DNA of 64,000 bases, from NCBI GenBank assembly GCA_025667525.1, contig JANFOE010000576.1:434001-498000 (forward strand), in the 5' to 3' direction. Below, piece by piece: positions 1 to 11,040 of the stretch (its first letter is position 1; each line of letters begins with the position of its first letter). The position numbers and the translations under genes are program-made. Under the pieces are notes generated by a model. That model was given only the letters and a program-made list of their open reading frames with translations, ran no database searches and had not been told where the DNA came from. This DNA comes from Glebionis coronaria (taxonomy: Eukaryota; Streptophyta; Magnoliopsida; Asterales; Asteraceae).

Positions 1-319
1 CGGGGGTTTTGCCGCCCAAAGTATTATTACGTATAATATATATTTGCTTGGTTTCTTTGTGATTAAACCCTCTGGAACAATTTGTTTTTACCAAAGTTCT
101 AAAGTCAATCGAAGGCGTTCACTCCACGTGATCGTTTTCATTCTTTGAGGCTCCTTTAATCAAGAGTTTGATTCGAGGAGAGATTTGGTAGATTGTTGTC
201 TAAAAATACACACAAAATCCAAAATAATTAAAAACAATCAAAAACACAAAAAAAATTGAAAATCAACAAAACACCCAAAAGAATCTTCTTTGCTCACCTC
301 CACGTTCTACGTCACGTTT
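1..319 (+). other. Element A leader before gag
   Basis: Untranslated leader of element A. It holds no ORF of note. It becomes A-rich just before the first gag ATG at 320. No primer-binding site is visible, so the site must lie at or before base 1. Confidence 0.55.
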
Positions 320-2162
320 ATGAAAACTCGTAATCAAGCAAAAAGAGCTCGTAAACGTCATCAAAAGGAAGTAAATCAAGAACCTTTGATTGAAGAAGAA
401 ACTCCAATTGTCGAACCCGTTGTAGAACCAATAGTCACTATGGCTAATCGTACTATGATGGAGTTGCTCCAAGCACCCACCGAGGGTTTTGGAGAAGCTA
501 TTGTGATTCTCGTCATCCTTGCGGAGAATTTCGAGATCAAGACGGGTTTAATGTCGATGCTTCAAGCTAACAAGTTTCACGGACATGAAAAAGACAACCC
601 ACATTATCACATAAGGTATTTCAATCGTCTTACCGCAACAAGCAAGTTTAAGGTTGTTCCACATGACGCCATTAAGATGATGTTGTTTCCATACTCGTTA
701 GATGGACCCGCAAAAATTTGGCTCGAGAAAAAACCGCTAAATTCGATTTTGACATGGGGTGATCTCGTCTCTATGTTTGTGAACCAATTTTTTCCACCAT
801 CTAAGACGAGACATTTGAAAAATGAGATTTCAAGGTTCACACAACATTCTAATGAAAGTTTTTCAATGGCATGGGAACAATTTAAGGAAATGTTACATGA
901 ATGTCCTCACCATGATTTTTCGGAATTGCATCAAATTGATACTTTTTATAATGGGCTTAACGATCATGAACAAAATTCTTTGAATGTCGCCGCGTGTGGT
1001 ACTTTTTTGTGCAAAACGACCGATGAAGCTTTAAAGATTATCGAGAATATATCTAAGGTTTATAACCCTCGTAACACACCGAGTTTTGCCACTATGGGTT
1101 CATCCTCTTCGTCTCATAACATGAATGCCTTACATGATGAAGCAAATGAGGAAAATCGGTTTTTGATAGATTTTCGACGCTTATGACACATTGGAAAGCA
1201 CAAGATGCTTTGAATTACGCATCGGTTAAAGCGGTTGAATAGAGTTGTATATCTTGTGGTGGAGCTCATGATTTTTCCGAGTGCACTACCGCCGGTGGTA
1301 ACACTTCGAGTGCTTACGTAGCAACGGGAACTTAAAACCAAAACGGCCAAGGTTCCCGCCCAAATCAAGCTCCCCAAAATCAAAATGTTAACAACTATCT
1401 AAACAAGAATCAAAGTGGTGGATATCAAGGCAATCAACGTAACTATAACAAGGGAAATTACCAAAGTGGGAACAACGGGCAAGTTCAAAATCAATACCAA
1501 AACTGTGATTTTCAAAATACTACACAAGGTTTTCAAAATGCTCACACTAAAAATCTTCAAGGAGAATTTTTGGATTATGCTAAGGCAAATGATGCTAAGT
1601 TTGATAACATGCAACGTGAGATGATTAGCTTAAGATCCGAGTTGAAAAACGAGCTTAAAACGAACTTGCTAATGAATTGAAAACTCATGCTAATAAAATG
1701 GAAGGAAACGTTCAACGTCTTCAACAAAATTAACAAAAAATGGAACAAGGTCAACATGATATTAATCAAGAGTTGTTAAAAGAGGATAAAAGGCAATCAA
1801 AATTTGAAGATAGAATGGCTAATATGTTTGAAGCTATCATGTGTAAACCCTATTCCTCGGGTGGTCTTCCTAGTGATACCATTGCAAACCCGAAGGGAGA
1901 AATGAAGGTTATTACTACTCGTAGTGGTAAAACATTCAAGGAACCAATCTCTCGTCCTAATACTTCTACGGAGAAGGAAATCGAGAAAGAACTCGAGGTG
2001 ATGGTCGAAAAGGAGCATTTTTCAAGCCCACGAAGTACCGCTCATACCACACCTACGGTTGAACCAATACCAATAGTGGAACCCGAGATTCCAAGGCCAA
2101 TGCCTATGCCCCAACCCAAACCACACTTACCTTACCCATCGAGACGAACAAGGAGAAGTTAA
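320..2162 (+). pseudogene. gag: Element A gag (capsid/nucleocapsid), broken
   Basis: Structural Gag protein that would form the virus-like particle. The ATG at 320 opens a frame to 1186 beginning MKTRNQAKRARKRHQK. It runs through an acidic segment into the retrotransposon-gag fold (about codons 75-245; landmarks WLEKKPLNS, QFFPPSKT, LHQIDTFYNGL). A frame break near 1165 leads to a zinc knuckle in another frame at 1246-1284, CISCGGAHDFSEC (CX2CX3HX4C, the short Athila form). Asn/Gln-rich low-complexity sequence follows, with stops at about 1334 and 1678. The last part (1740-2162) has the motif ITTRSGKTF and a Pro-rich tail typical of the Gag-protease linker. Several frameshifts and stops mean no full Gag can be made. 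Confidence 0.85.
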
Positions 2163-2212
2163 ATGAACGTAATAAACAACAAATTGAGCTTTTTATAAAA
2201 ATATTTCAACAA

Positions 2213-2949
2213 GTGTATTTTAATGTGAGTTTAGCCGACACGTTTTTATACATGCCTTGTTTAGCCTCCACTTTTAAAAGTATGATGAACAATAAGGAAA
2301 AGCTTTCAAAGCTATCTAATTGTTCTTTGGTTTATCTTAACCGAATACCAAAAAAAGTTGGTGACCCCGGGAAGTTTCTCATTCCTTGTGACATACAAGA
2401 AATGGAAGGATGCCTCGCCTTGGCCGATCTTGGCGCGAGCATTAATTTGATGCCTTTTTTTCCATGTGGAAATGGCTATTGCTTCCGGCTCTTACTCCAT
2501 AAAAAATGTCAATCGAGATGGCCGATCAATCTACGATTATCGCATGTGGAGTAGCCTAAGATGTTTTCGTGAAAGTAGGGAATTTCTACTATCCCGTAAA
2601 TTTTATTGTAGTAGTTATTCTCGCGGATCCTCAAGTTCCCATAATTTTAGGTCGTCCATTTTTAGACACCTCGAGATCGCTTATCGATGTTCATGCCAGA
2701 ACAATTACTTTGAAATTCAACGAAGAGGAACTTGTTATAAATGCTACTCAAAACTCTACACCTTCTCATGTTTATTCAATCGCTACCATCAATCATATTG
2801 ACTTAGTCGATGTGGTTTGCGATGAGTTTTCACAAGAAGTGTTAGGTTTTTCTGATAGTTCATCAAGTGGCAATCCCAGTATTATGGATCTGATTCTTGT
2901 TAATTCTACACCAAATCTCACTCCATTCCAAGAGGCAATTTTATTTTAG
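2213..2949 (+). pseudogene. Element A aspartic protease, broken
   Basis: Retropepsin-like domain that would process Gag-Pol. The first frame (2213-2554) holds the Gag-protease lead-in (KVGDPGKFLIPC) and the active-site motif ALADLGASINLMP; the Athila clade uses DLGA where other retropepsins have D-T/S-G-A. A frameshift just after the motif (about 2455-2470) moves the rest of the fold to 2569-2949, which carries the second conserved strand VPIILGRPFLDTSRSLIDV. The catalytic site itself is intact, but the domain is split over two frames. A third shift near 2937 continues into the acidic linker before RT. Confidence 0.85.
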
Positions 2950-3839
2950 ATGAAATCGACAATGAAGATGAGGTAATTATTGGTAATGATACTCTTATTC
3001 CACAATTTCTTCGGCCGATGGAAGTTATGAGTGTTGAACAAAAATCATCAATCGAGGAACCGCCAATCCTTGAATTGAAATATCTTCCATCTTGAATACG
3101 CATTCGTGGAAGGTGATGACAAGTTGCCGGTTATTATTGCAAAAGATATTGCTAATGATGAAAAAACCGTACTTTTAAAAGTTCTTAAAGCTCATAAAGG
3201 GGCAATTGCGTGGAAAATTTCCGACATTAAGGGTATTGACCCAAAATTTTGTACTCACAAAATCTTAATGGAGGAGGACTACAAACCCTCAATTCAAAGT
3301 CAAAGAAGGGTAAACCCCAAAATTTACGATGTCATTAAAAAAGAAGTCTTAAACTTCTTGACGCGGGAATGATTTATCCTATCTCCGATAGCCCATGGGT
3401 GAGCCCAATCCATTGTGTCCCTAAGAAGGTAGGAATGACCGTTGTGCCTAATGAAAACAGCGAGTTATTTCCCACTCGTGTTGTGACCGGTTGGAGGGTG
3501 TGTATTGAACACCGAAAGTTAAATGACGCCACTCATAAAGACCACTTTCCCTTGCCCTTCATGGATCAAATGTTGGAGCGCCTTGCGGGAAATTACTTCT
3601 ATTGCTTTTTAGATGGTTTTTCCTGTTACTTTCAAATCCCTATCGACCCTCGTGATCAAGAGAAAACTACGTTTACTTGTCCATATGGAACGTTTGCTTA
3701 TCGTAGAATGCCATTCGGACTTTGTAATGCACCGGGAATGTTTCAACGGTGTATGATGGCTATTTTTCATGATATCATCGAGAAGTCGATGGAAGTATTC
3801 ATGGATGACTTTTTGGTGTTTGGTAATTCGTTCACATAA
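2950..3839 (+). pseudogene. Element A reverse transcriptase, broken
   Basis: The acidic linker (2950-3094) ends at a stop. It is followed by the RT entry region (LEYAFVEGDDKLPV from about 3095, RRVNPKIYDVIKKEV to 3355). A frameshift at about 3360 leads to 3369-3839 with the fingers and palm: MIYPISDSPWVSPIHCVPKK, GWRVCIEHRKLNDAT, FPLPFMDQMLERLAG, and the catalytic FMDDF at about codon 147 of this segment. SGYFQIP, usual in the clade, reads SCYFQIP here. The segment closes with a stop at 3837-3839. The thumb and connection that follow (3840-3936) are frame-broken. Confidence 0.88.
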
Positions 3840-3936
3840 GTTTATCTAATCTCGAGAAAATGTTAAACGTTGTGAAGAAACCAACCTTGTGCTTAATTGG
3901 GAAAAATGTCATTTTATGTGTAAACAAGAAATCTTC

Positions 3937-4600
3937 TTGGGGCACAAGGTCTCGAAAGCGGGGATTGAGGTCGATAAAGCTAAGATAGACGTCATCGCCA
4001 AATACCTCATCCCAAAACCGTTAAGGGAGTTAGGAGTTTCCTAGGCCACGCGGGCTTTTATCGTCGTTTCATCAAATACTTTTCAAAAATCACTCGGCCT
4101 ATGACACACCTTCTCGAGAAGGATGCTCCTTTTAACTTCAATGAGGATTGTGTTCGAGCTTTCGAAACTTTTAAAAGGAAGCTTACCGAAGCTCCCATTC
4201 TTGTTGCTCCTAATTTGGAATTAGCCTTTGAAATCATGTGCGATGCAAGTGATTATGCAATTGGGGCCGTTTTAGCGAAACGTTATGAAAAGCACTTCCG
4301 TCCTATTCATTATGCTAGCAAGACGATGACCGAGGCTCAACTTAAGTACACCACAACGGAAAAGGAATTCCTTGCCGTGGTTTATGCTTTTGAGAAATTC
4401 CGACCTTATCTCGTCTTGACGAAAAGCATCGTGTATAGGGATCATTCGGCAATCAAGTACCTCTTAGCTAATCAAGATACAAAGCCGAGATTGCTTCTTG
4501 GATTCTCCTCCTCCAAGATTTTGATGTCACCATACTTGACAAAAAAGGAGCCGAGAATCTAGCGGCCGATCATCTCTCTCGTTTAGAAGATCCTCACAAA
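3937..4600 (+). pseudogene. Element A RNase H region (copy 1), broken
   Basis: RT thumb/connection and RNase H that would remove the RNA template. A frame is open at 4101-4562, with MTHLLEKDAPFNF, the active-site strand MCDASDYAIGAVL, YASKTMTEAQLKYTTTEKE and [12 protein letters not shown]. Copy 2 shows what broke here: copy 1 lacks one base near 4003 (ccaaatacctc against ccaaattacctc) and one near 4497 (gcttcttgg against gcttcgttgg). These lesions arose after the duplication. Confidence 0.85.
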
Positions 4601-4606
4601 GATGTA

Positions 4607-5967
4607 TTGGAGAACAAGGAAATTACCAAGACATTTCCTCTCGAGACTCTCGGTGTGGTGAATTCTAAGTACGACACCCCATGGTTTACCGACATTGCAA
4701 ACTACCATGCGGGGAACTTCATAATCAAGGGTATGACGACGCAACAAAAGCGGAAATTCTTTCGTGACATTAAGTTCTATTTTTGGGAAGACCCTTATCT
4801 CTTTCGGGTTTCTGCAGATCAACTCATTCGACGTTGTGTCTTTGGTACCTAAGCTTCTAACATCCTTAGAGCTTGTCAGGAGGGACCTACGGGTGGTCAC
4901 CACGGTGCTAATTTCACGGCTAAGAAAGTGTTCTATGCCGGCTTCTTTTGGCCTAAGATCTATCGTGATGCACAAGAACTTGTGAAGTCGTGTGATTCTT
5001 GCCAACGTCAAGGAAAATCGTCTCAGCGTGATGAAATGCCACAAAATATAATTCAAGTGTGTGAGATTTTCGACATTTGGGGCATTGCCTTTATGGGGCC
5101 GTTCCCATCATATCATGGTAACAAGTATATCCTCGTCGTCGTCGACTACATTTCTAAGTGGGTGGAAGCTAAGGCTTTGCCTACGAATGATGCTCGTGTG
5201 GTAGTGAAGTTTTTGAAACAACTATTCTCTCGGTTTGGAACCTCTCGTGCTATTATAAGCGATCGTGGAACCCATTTTTGTAATGATCAATTCGAAAGGT
5301 TCTAAAGAAATATGTGGTTACACATCGTCTTTCTATGGCTTATCACCCGCAAAAGAGTGGGCAAGTCGAGGTTTCAAACCGAGCATTGAAGAGGATTTTA
5401 GAGAGGTCGATAGGAGAAAAACGTGCTTCATGGTCTGACAAACTCGATGAAGCTTTATGGGCCTTTCGGACCGCTTATAAGACACCTATCGTTTGTACTC
5501 CTTATAAATTGGTTTATGGAAAGAATTTCCACTTGCCTATTGAATTGGAACACAAGGCATATTGGGCTCTAAAGCATGCCAATTATGACTTGAAGACCGC
5601 GGGAGATCACCAGAAAAGACAATTAAATTAATTGAATGAATTAAGAGATAATTCTTATGAAAATTCATTAATTTTTAAGGAAAAGACTAAAAAGTTTCAT
5701 GATTCAAAGATTAAAAACCGAGTTTTTAACGTTGGTGATCAAGTGTTACTTTTTAACTCTCGTTTGAAGATATTTTCCGGGAAATTGAAATCTCATTGGT
5801 CGGGTCCGTTCACCATAGCACAAGTGTTTCCATATGGGACCATCGAGCTAGCTCAAAATGATGGTCCTAATTTCAAGGTGAATGGACGTAGGCTTAAGCA
5901 CTACTTCAATGGGGAAGTCCCTTCTTTGGACGACCTCGACCAAGTCACCTTCCCCAATGATAATTAA
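4607..5967 (+). pseudogene. Element A integrase (copy 1), catalytically dead
   Basis: Integrase region without chromodomain. 4607-4852 is the pre-integrase segment ([15 protein letters not shown]). 4928-5305 holds the zinc-finger half (CDSCQRQGK) and the core ([30 protein letters not shown]). The first catalytic Asp, expected in WGIDFMGPF, is Ala (GCC at 5087-5089). A frameshift just before GTTCTAA ends this frame at 5305. The core resumes at 5314 with the Glu motif [18 protein letters not shown]. An in-frame TAA at 5629-5631 precedes the C-terminal domain (NVGDQVLLFNSRLK, to 5967). The Ala change, the frameshift and the TAA all recur in copy 2, so they predate the duplication. Confidence 0.88.
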
Positions 5968-8130
5968 CATTGAGGGGATCGAGTCGAGCTCATGATTCGG
6001 TAATAAAAAACGAGGTGCCTCGTGGGGGAGATCCCATGCTTATCCATGTATATATTATTGCTTTCTAATGTAGTAATGTTAGGGGATTTGTGCCCTTCCA
6101 GCTCGTTGTCTCGTGGTTGTTTGTGAATGTGTTATCTAGATCATCATCATTACCACGATTGAAGACTCTCGTGTTCGTTTATATGAGCCTCGATCGTTTT
6201 CTTGAAGAATCTTCACGAATGCATGACATATTCTTTATTTTTCTAACAATTATCTTTTAGCATAATTCATAAACGGATTTAGATATATTGTTGATCACCC
6301 TTTCCATGCTAGATCCTAAGCATTCGACTCTTCGTCTCTAGTATGGGGGTGCTCCACCTTTAGACTCGAAACGTTGAGGACAATGTTTAATTTTAGTATG
6401 GGGTGAATAGATACTTGCCTTGCTACGCCTTCACGTTCTCCAACTTTCATCGTTTTGTTTTGTTTTGTTGCAAATAAGGCTAAAAATGGCCAAATTTTAA
6501 AAAATTTCTTAGTTTTCATAAGTGTTTTTAAGACACGAATGTATATTTTCTGATGGGTAGAATAAGAGTTAATTTTTTACTTGATGGGCATTTGGAGCCC
6601 TTTACATTCCTTAACTTGCTTGAATCAAGTTTTGCTAGACTTCTATATTGGGAACTTTAAAACGTAAAAGTCCTAGCTCATACGGATTAAGAACAAGAAC
6701 TTTTCGTAAGTTCCTATAATTGATCCTAGAAAGTCACTTATCAAGGGAACTTTAAAAATGCATTCTCTAAACTTGAAAAAGTCTAAGAAAGTGCAAGATC
6801 CTATAGGTGACTTGAAAACCCAAAACTTCGATTTAATATAGTCTTAATGAAGCTAATCCAAATTTGGCTTAATTTTGACTTGCATGGCTAAGTACTCACA
6901 AGTCTCTTTAATTAGAGGTCTTTAAATAGTGAAGAATGAGAAGCGAGTTAGACAAGTGATCATGCTAAATGTAGAATATGAAAATGTTCTTTCAAAAACT
7001 CATATGTTTTTAATTATGGCTTTTTCTCCCATAAGATCAATGCATTAGGAATAAAATAATTGCAATAAATAAGGTCGTACGATTTAAAAGGTTACTTAGC
7101 TTCTAGCCCAAGATCGTTTAAAAGTTGCTCGTGGTTGAATAGAATTTATAGCCAAGGCATAACTTATTGAAGCGAGACGCGAAGATTGGTGAAGATCCAA
7201 AAAGGCCCTAACAAGGCATGAGGAGCTATATTTTGTTGCTAAAGATCCAAGATGATGTGAAGAATCATTATTCCAAAATCTATATGAAGGATCGAGACAC
7301 ACGACGAAAAGCAATTACTCCCGTAAAGATCATGGAGAAAGTCTATCCAAAAAGACCCTAACAAGGTATGAGGATAAATATATCCAAGTCCTAAAAGGAG
7401 GCGGATCGTTGTATATCAAAATCCAAAATAAAGATTGAAGAAAAATGATGAAGTCGTGGTCCAAGTATGAAGAATCTCTCAAAAACGTCAAGTGAACAAA
7501 TTCCAAAATATGAAGAGAAGACCATAATTTCAAGAACGTCTTCCGAAGATTCGAAGTATGAAGTACATGCCAAATATCGGTCCGAGAAAGTTCTTAAATC
7601 GTAAAACGAGTTATGCCAAGATATGATCTTAAGGAGATTACGAGAAGCCGTTTTAAAAGATTTTGTCCTTTAGCTAACTATCGATTAAATCGGGCTACTT
7701 TATTTTTGGACTAATAAATACTCAAATTAGTCAATATAAATCACTTTTGATCCATGACAAATAGTTAAAAAAATTCTAAATACCTTTTCTTTTCACAATA
7801 ACTAGGATTGTGGGGAGAAAAAGTATTACACAATTTGGACGTATGAGTAGTGTTAGCATTATGACTTGTACCAAAAATGATCTCGTTTTTGCACTTAGCA
7901 TGGAATGTATGACAATCAAGGATGATTAACTTAACTCTATGAGACATTTACTTGTTTCTATTCATTGACCCTAAAAGTCACATTCGTGATGAAGATCATA
8001 CCTTATGTCTTTCACACATCTTAGTAGTATTGTATCAAGTTTACTTTTCAATATAGGATAATAAAATTGAATTTTGGAGATGCTTTGATACTTTATTCTA
8101 GCATTACGTGAGGGCACGACAATGGTTTAG
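5968..8130 (+). other. Element A 3' noncoding region, copy 1
   Basis: About 2.2 kb between the pol stop and the LTR, where env-like genes lie in some Athila elements. I find no env-like ORF. Features seen: a G-rich tract at 6032-6038; two further purine tracts (tagtatgggggtg near 6339, tagtatggggtg near 6394); and a hairpin at 6369-6388 (8-bp arms, AGGA loop, one G-U pair). From about 6630 a long block is also present in copy 2 (13070 on) and in element F (60130 on), so it is conserved beyond this element. Confidence 0.7.
6369..6388 (+). other. Small conserved hairpin, copy 1
   Basis: AAACGTTG, loop AGGA, CAATGTTT. The G at 6373 faces a T, a G-U pair in RNA. A purine-rich tract follows within 20 bases. 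The same structure is perfect in element F (59867-59886) and has one mismatch in copy 2. Confidence 0.6.
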
Positions 8131-8140
8131 TATGGGGGAG
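8131..8140 (+). other. Polypurine tract before element A LTR (copy 1)
   Basis: TATGGGGGAG sits directly before TGATGAGATGG, the LTR start. Primer for plus-strand DNA synthesis. The duplicate is at 14582-14591. Confidence 0.8.
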
Positions 8141-10380
8141 TGATGAGATGGCATTTATACATGACTCGTCGTTCTTTTCGGGCTTTAAATGCATAAAATG
8201 TCATTAAATTACCATATATATGCTTTTGTTTGTTTACTTGTGTATTTTAGGTATGGATATTGTGAAAAAGACAAAAGATCACAAGAAACAAGTAAAAACG
8301 AACACGAGAAACGAAGCCGCACAATGAACCGGGCCCTAGTATATGATTTCTCAAAGAAAAGACTTTGAAGATTTGAAGATGTACAAGAATGATCCCTCAT
8401 CAATGAATAAATAACACTTAATACCCTTGTATATTCATAATTACAAGTTTGGTCTCTTAAGTTTGTCAAAATTACAAAAAGGTCCCTCAACTTTAAAGAT
8501 TTGGCAAGTTTAGTCCCTCAAGATTCAAAATTGTCACCAATGGTCCCTCATAATGTCAAACATCCAATGAAGATGTTCAAAATATCAAGATTGTCCAAGA
8601 TCAGCCCTTGAAATATCCAAAATGGCAAAACAAACCCTTGAAAATACTTTGGAAAAGTATTTGTGGCAAATGTGTGAAAAGAGAAAGTTTATTAACAAAC
8701 GAAAATCGTTTTGGTGGCTGAAAAACATTGTTTACCACTTTTGCCAAAAGACAAGGGCTGAATGTCTGCATTTGAAACATTTGAAAAAGAATTGCGCCAA
8801 ACACATTCCCTTTCCACTAAAACCGGATCAAATGGAGTTACTATTCACCCTCCACTCCCAGACTTTACTTTCACCCATCAAAGGGTAAATCCCAATTAAC
8901 ACATCCCACGTGTGATTCCCCTTCACACGCATCTATCCCACACTCAACTCACCCATCCCATCACCCAATGGACCCCACCCATCAATCTCGTCCACCAATC
9001 AACATACAACTTCCTCTCCAAGAAATCCTAGGTGGCAAGATCAACGTTTTAAGGCTTATACTTGGTCCCAAAGGCATAAATGAACGTCTAAGATCACGTT
9101 GGACAGCTCATCAACAAAAAACGTCTAGAAGACTCAAAGGGCATTTTAGGGACTTCTTAGCTAGGGTTTTCATTGTAATCTCAGCCTCAAAGGCCTGTAA
9201 AAAGACTCCTCAACCTATGAGAGCGCTTTTGTTCCAGTTGTTCTCTTAAACATTGTAATTCCTTTTTAAAATTTATAAAAGTTTTGTATTTTGGAAAAAT
9301 TGTAATTCCTTTTTATGTTTTTGAAAGTTGGTTTTGTTTAAGAGTGAAGTTGAGTTCCATTTTATGTTATAAAGGTGTTTTGATCTTTGGATTGAAGCAC
9401 GTTTTGATTTGACCAAGTTTTCAAGTTTGAAAATAGTTGAAAACCTTGTTCCTGTTTGGTTGAATTTGACTGTACTAACCCGTACCATTTTCCTAAAGCT
9501 CTTTCAAGCTTGTTGACACCAAGCTTGTGAAGGGATTTAAGCCCTTGGTTGGTCTGTTTGTTCTTTGTGTTGAACATATCAACTCCTTGAGGTTCTACTT
9601 TGAACAATCAGCCAAGGCCTCATATCATCTCCTTTGTTCAAGTACCTTGGTCACTCTCTAGCTGTTGAGAGTGGTCCAAGGAGCATTGCTGATCCCCCTA
9701 GAAATTGTGGGGGATAGGTATTGGTTTTCTTCAAGTTTCCTCTAAAAATATTACTTTTGAAATCTGTTATGAACTTTTCTATGTGATTTGGAGTAATTGT
9801 ATGTGTGCTTTGTGTTTTGTTTCTTAGATCTATTAGTTGTCACCTAGGTGAGGTATTTGAATCATAAAATCAGTAGGTTGTGTTTAAAAATCAAAAGTTT
9901 GTTTGAAAAGGTACTAAAACAAGGTTGTTTGGATTTTGGGATCAAAAGGCCGTGTGGCCTTGTACCCTTGGTTTTTGGGGTTTGGATACTCTAAAAAAGG
10001 TATTTTCACTGGTTTTGGTCATGGTTAAGTGTTTTAAGTTTTGGAAAAGGTTTGACAAGTTTTGGAAAAATCTGATAAAAAGGCTTTGAAATTGGTCAAA
10101 CACATCAGATTCTATAAAATCTTTGTTGTTTGGATTTAGAGTCTAATTTTTGGTTTGGGAAGAGTTTAAGTGATCAGCTATCTGTGCAATATCTATTTGT
10201 GGAATTTGGTAGCTTACTGAGTGTCTAGAGCTTATAGAAGTTTCCTAAAGTGGTCATTTGCATCAGCAAAGTGACGACCTCAATTTTGCATTGCATCTTG
10301 TTATCTAGTGTATGCCATGCTTATTTGTTGCTTGAAACTTGTTATTGTGCTGCTTGTGAGTGTATTTGGCTATTCGGAAT
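8141..10380 (+). repeat. Element A LTR, copy 1 (truncated by the duplication junction)
   Basis: The LTR starts TGATGAGATGG after the polypurine tract. It covers U3 and part of R/U5 and stops at the junction, 2240 bp in, against about 3.9 kb in copy 2. U3 carries motif copies spaced about 30 bp (8451, 8481, 8512, 8542). The TATA box seen in copy 2 reads CTGTAAAAAG here (9195-9204), so it looks damaged. Confidence 0.82.
8451..8551 (+). repeat. 30-bp spaced motif array in element A U3
   Basis: Four copies of a RGTCYCTYAA-like decamer begin at 8451, 8481, 8512 and 8542, with less conserved sequence between them. Copy 2 has the same array around 14908-15010. Confidence 0.7.
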
Positions 10381-10383
10381 CGA

Positions 10384-11040
10384 TTGGGGCACAAGGTCTC
10401 GAAAGCGGGAATTGAGGTCGATAAAGCTAAGATAGACGTCATCGCCAAATTACCTCATCCCAAAACTGTTAAGGGAGTTAGGAGTTTCCTAGGCCACATG
10501 AGCTTTTATCGTCGTTTCATCAAAGACTTTTCGAAAATCACTCGACCTATGACACACCTTCTCGAGAAGGATGATCATTTTAACTTCAATGAGGATTGTG
10601 TTCGAGCTTTCGAAACTCTTAAAAGGAAACTCACCGAAGCTCCCATTCTTGTTGCTCCTAATTGGGAATTACCCTTTGAAATCATGTGCGATGCAAGTGA
10701 TTATGCAATTGGGGTCGTTTTAGGGCAACGTTATGAAAATCACTTACGTCCTATCCATTATGCTAGCAAGATTATGACCAAGTCTCAACTTAAGTACACC
10801 ATAACGAAAAAGGAATTCCTTGCCTTGGTTTATGCTTTTAGTAAATTCTGACCTTATCTCGTCTTGACGAAAAGCATCGTGTATACGGATCATTCTGCAA
10901 TCAAGTACCTCTTAGCTAATAAAGATGCAAAGCCGAGATTGCTTCGTTGGATTCTCTTCCTCCAAGAATTTGATGTCACCATACTTGACAAATAAGGAGC
11001 CGAGAATCTAGCGGTCGATCATCTCTCTCGTTTAGAAGAT
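10384..11040 (+). pseudogene. Element A RNase H region (copy 2), broken
   Basis: Duplicate of the 3937 region. The frame is open from the junction to 10851 and is better kept than copy 1 in its first part: LPHPKTVKGVRSFLGH, FYRRFIKDFSKITRPM, MCDASDYAIGVVL. A stop at 10849-10851 (TGA where copy 1 has CGA) ends it. The rest ([12 protein letters not shown], about 10880 on) continues in frame to a further TAA at about 10993. Confidence 0.85.

Larger units (their letters stand above)
3937..10380 (+). repeat. Tandem duplication, unit 1 (6.44 kb)
   Basis: First unit of a direct tandem duplication inside element A. It starts at ttggggcacaagg in the RT-RNase H junction, runs through integrase, the 3' noncoding region and the polypurine tract, and ends 2240 bp into the LTR at ..ttggctattcggaat. 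The same sequence restarts at 10384. Hand comparison gives 13 differences in about 220 bp of the RNase H region and about 12 in 250 bp of the LTR start, so roughly 5-6% divergence. Confidence 0.93.

Noticed and set aside
5968..8130. Possible env-like gene of Athila in the 3' region
   Set aside because: No ORF above about 90 codons in sense. The minus-strand frames there (for example 7330-7533) are short and not kept in copy 2 or F.
8622..8888. 88-codon ORF in the element A U3, also open in the duplicate at 15076-15342
   Set aside because: Open in both copies, but the differences between them are mainly amino-acid changing, with no motif and no start context. The likely cause is chance plus recent common origin.
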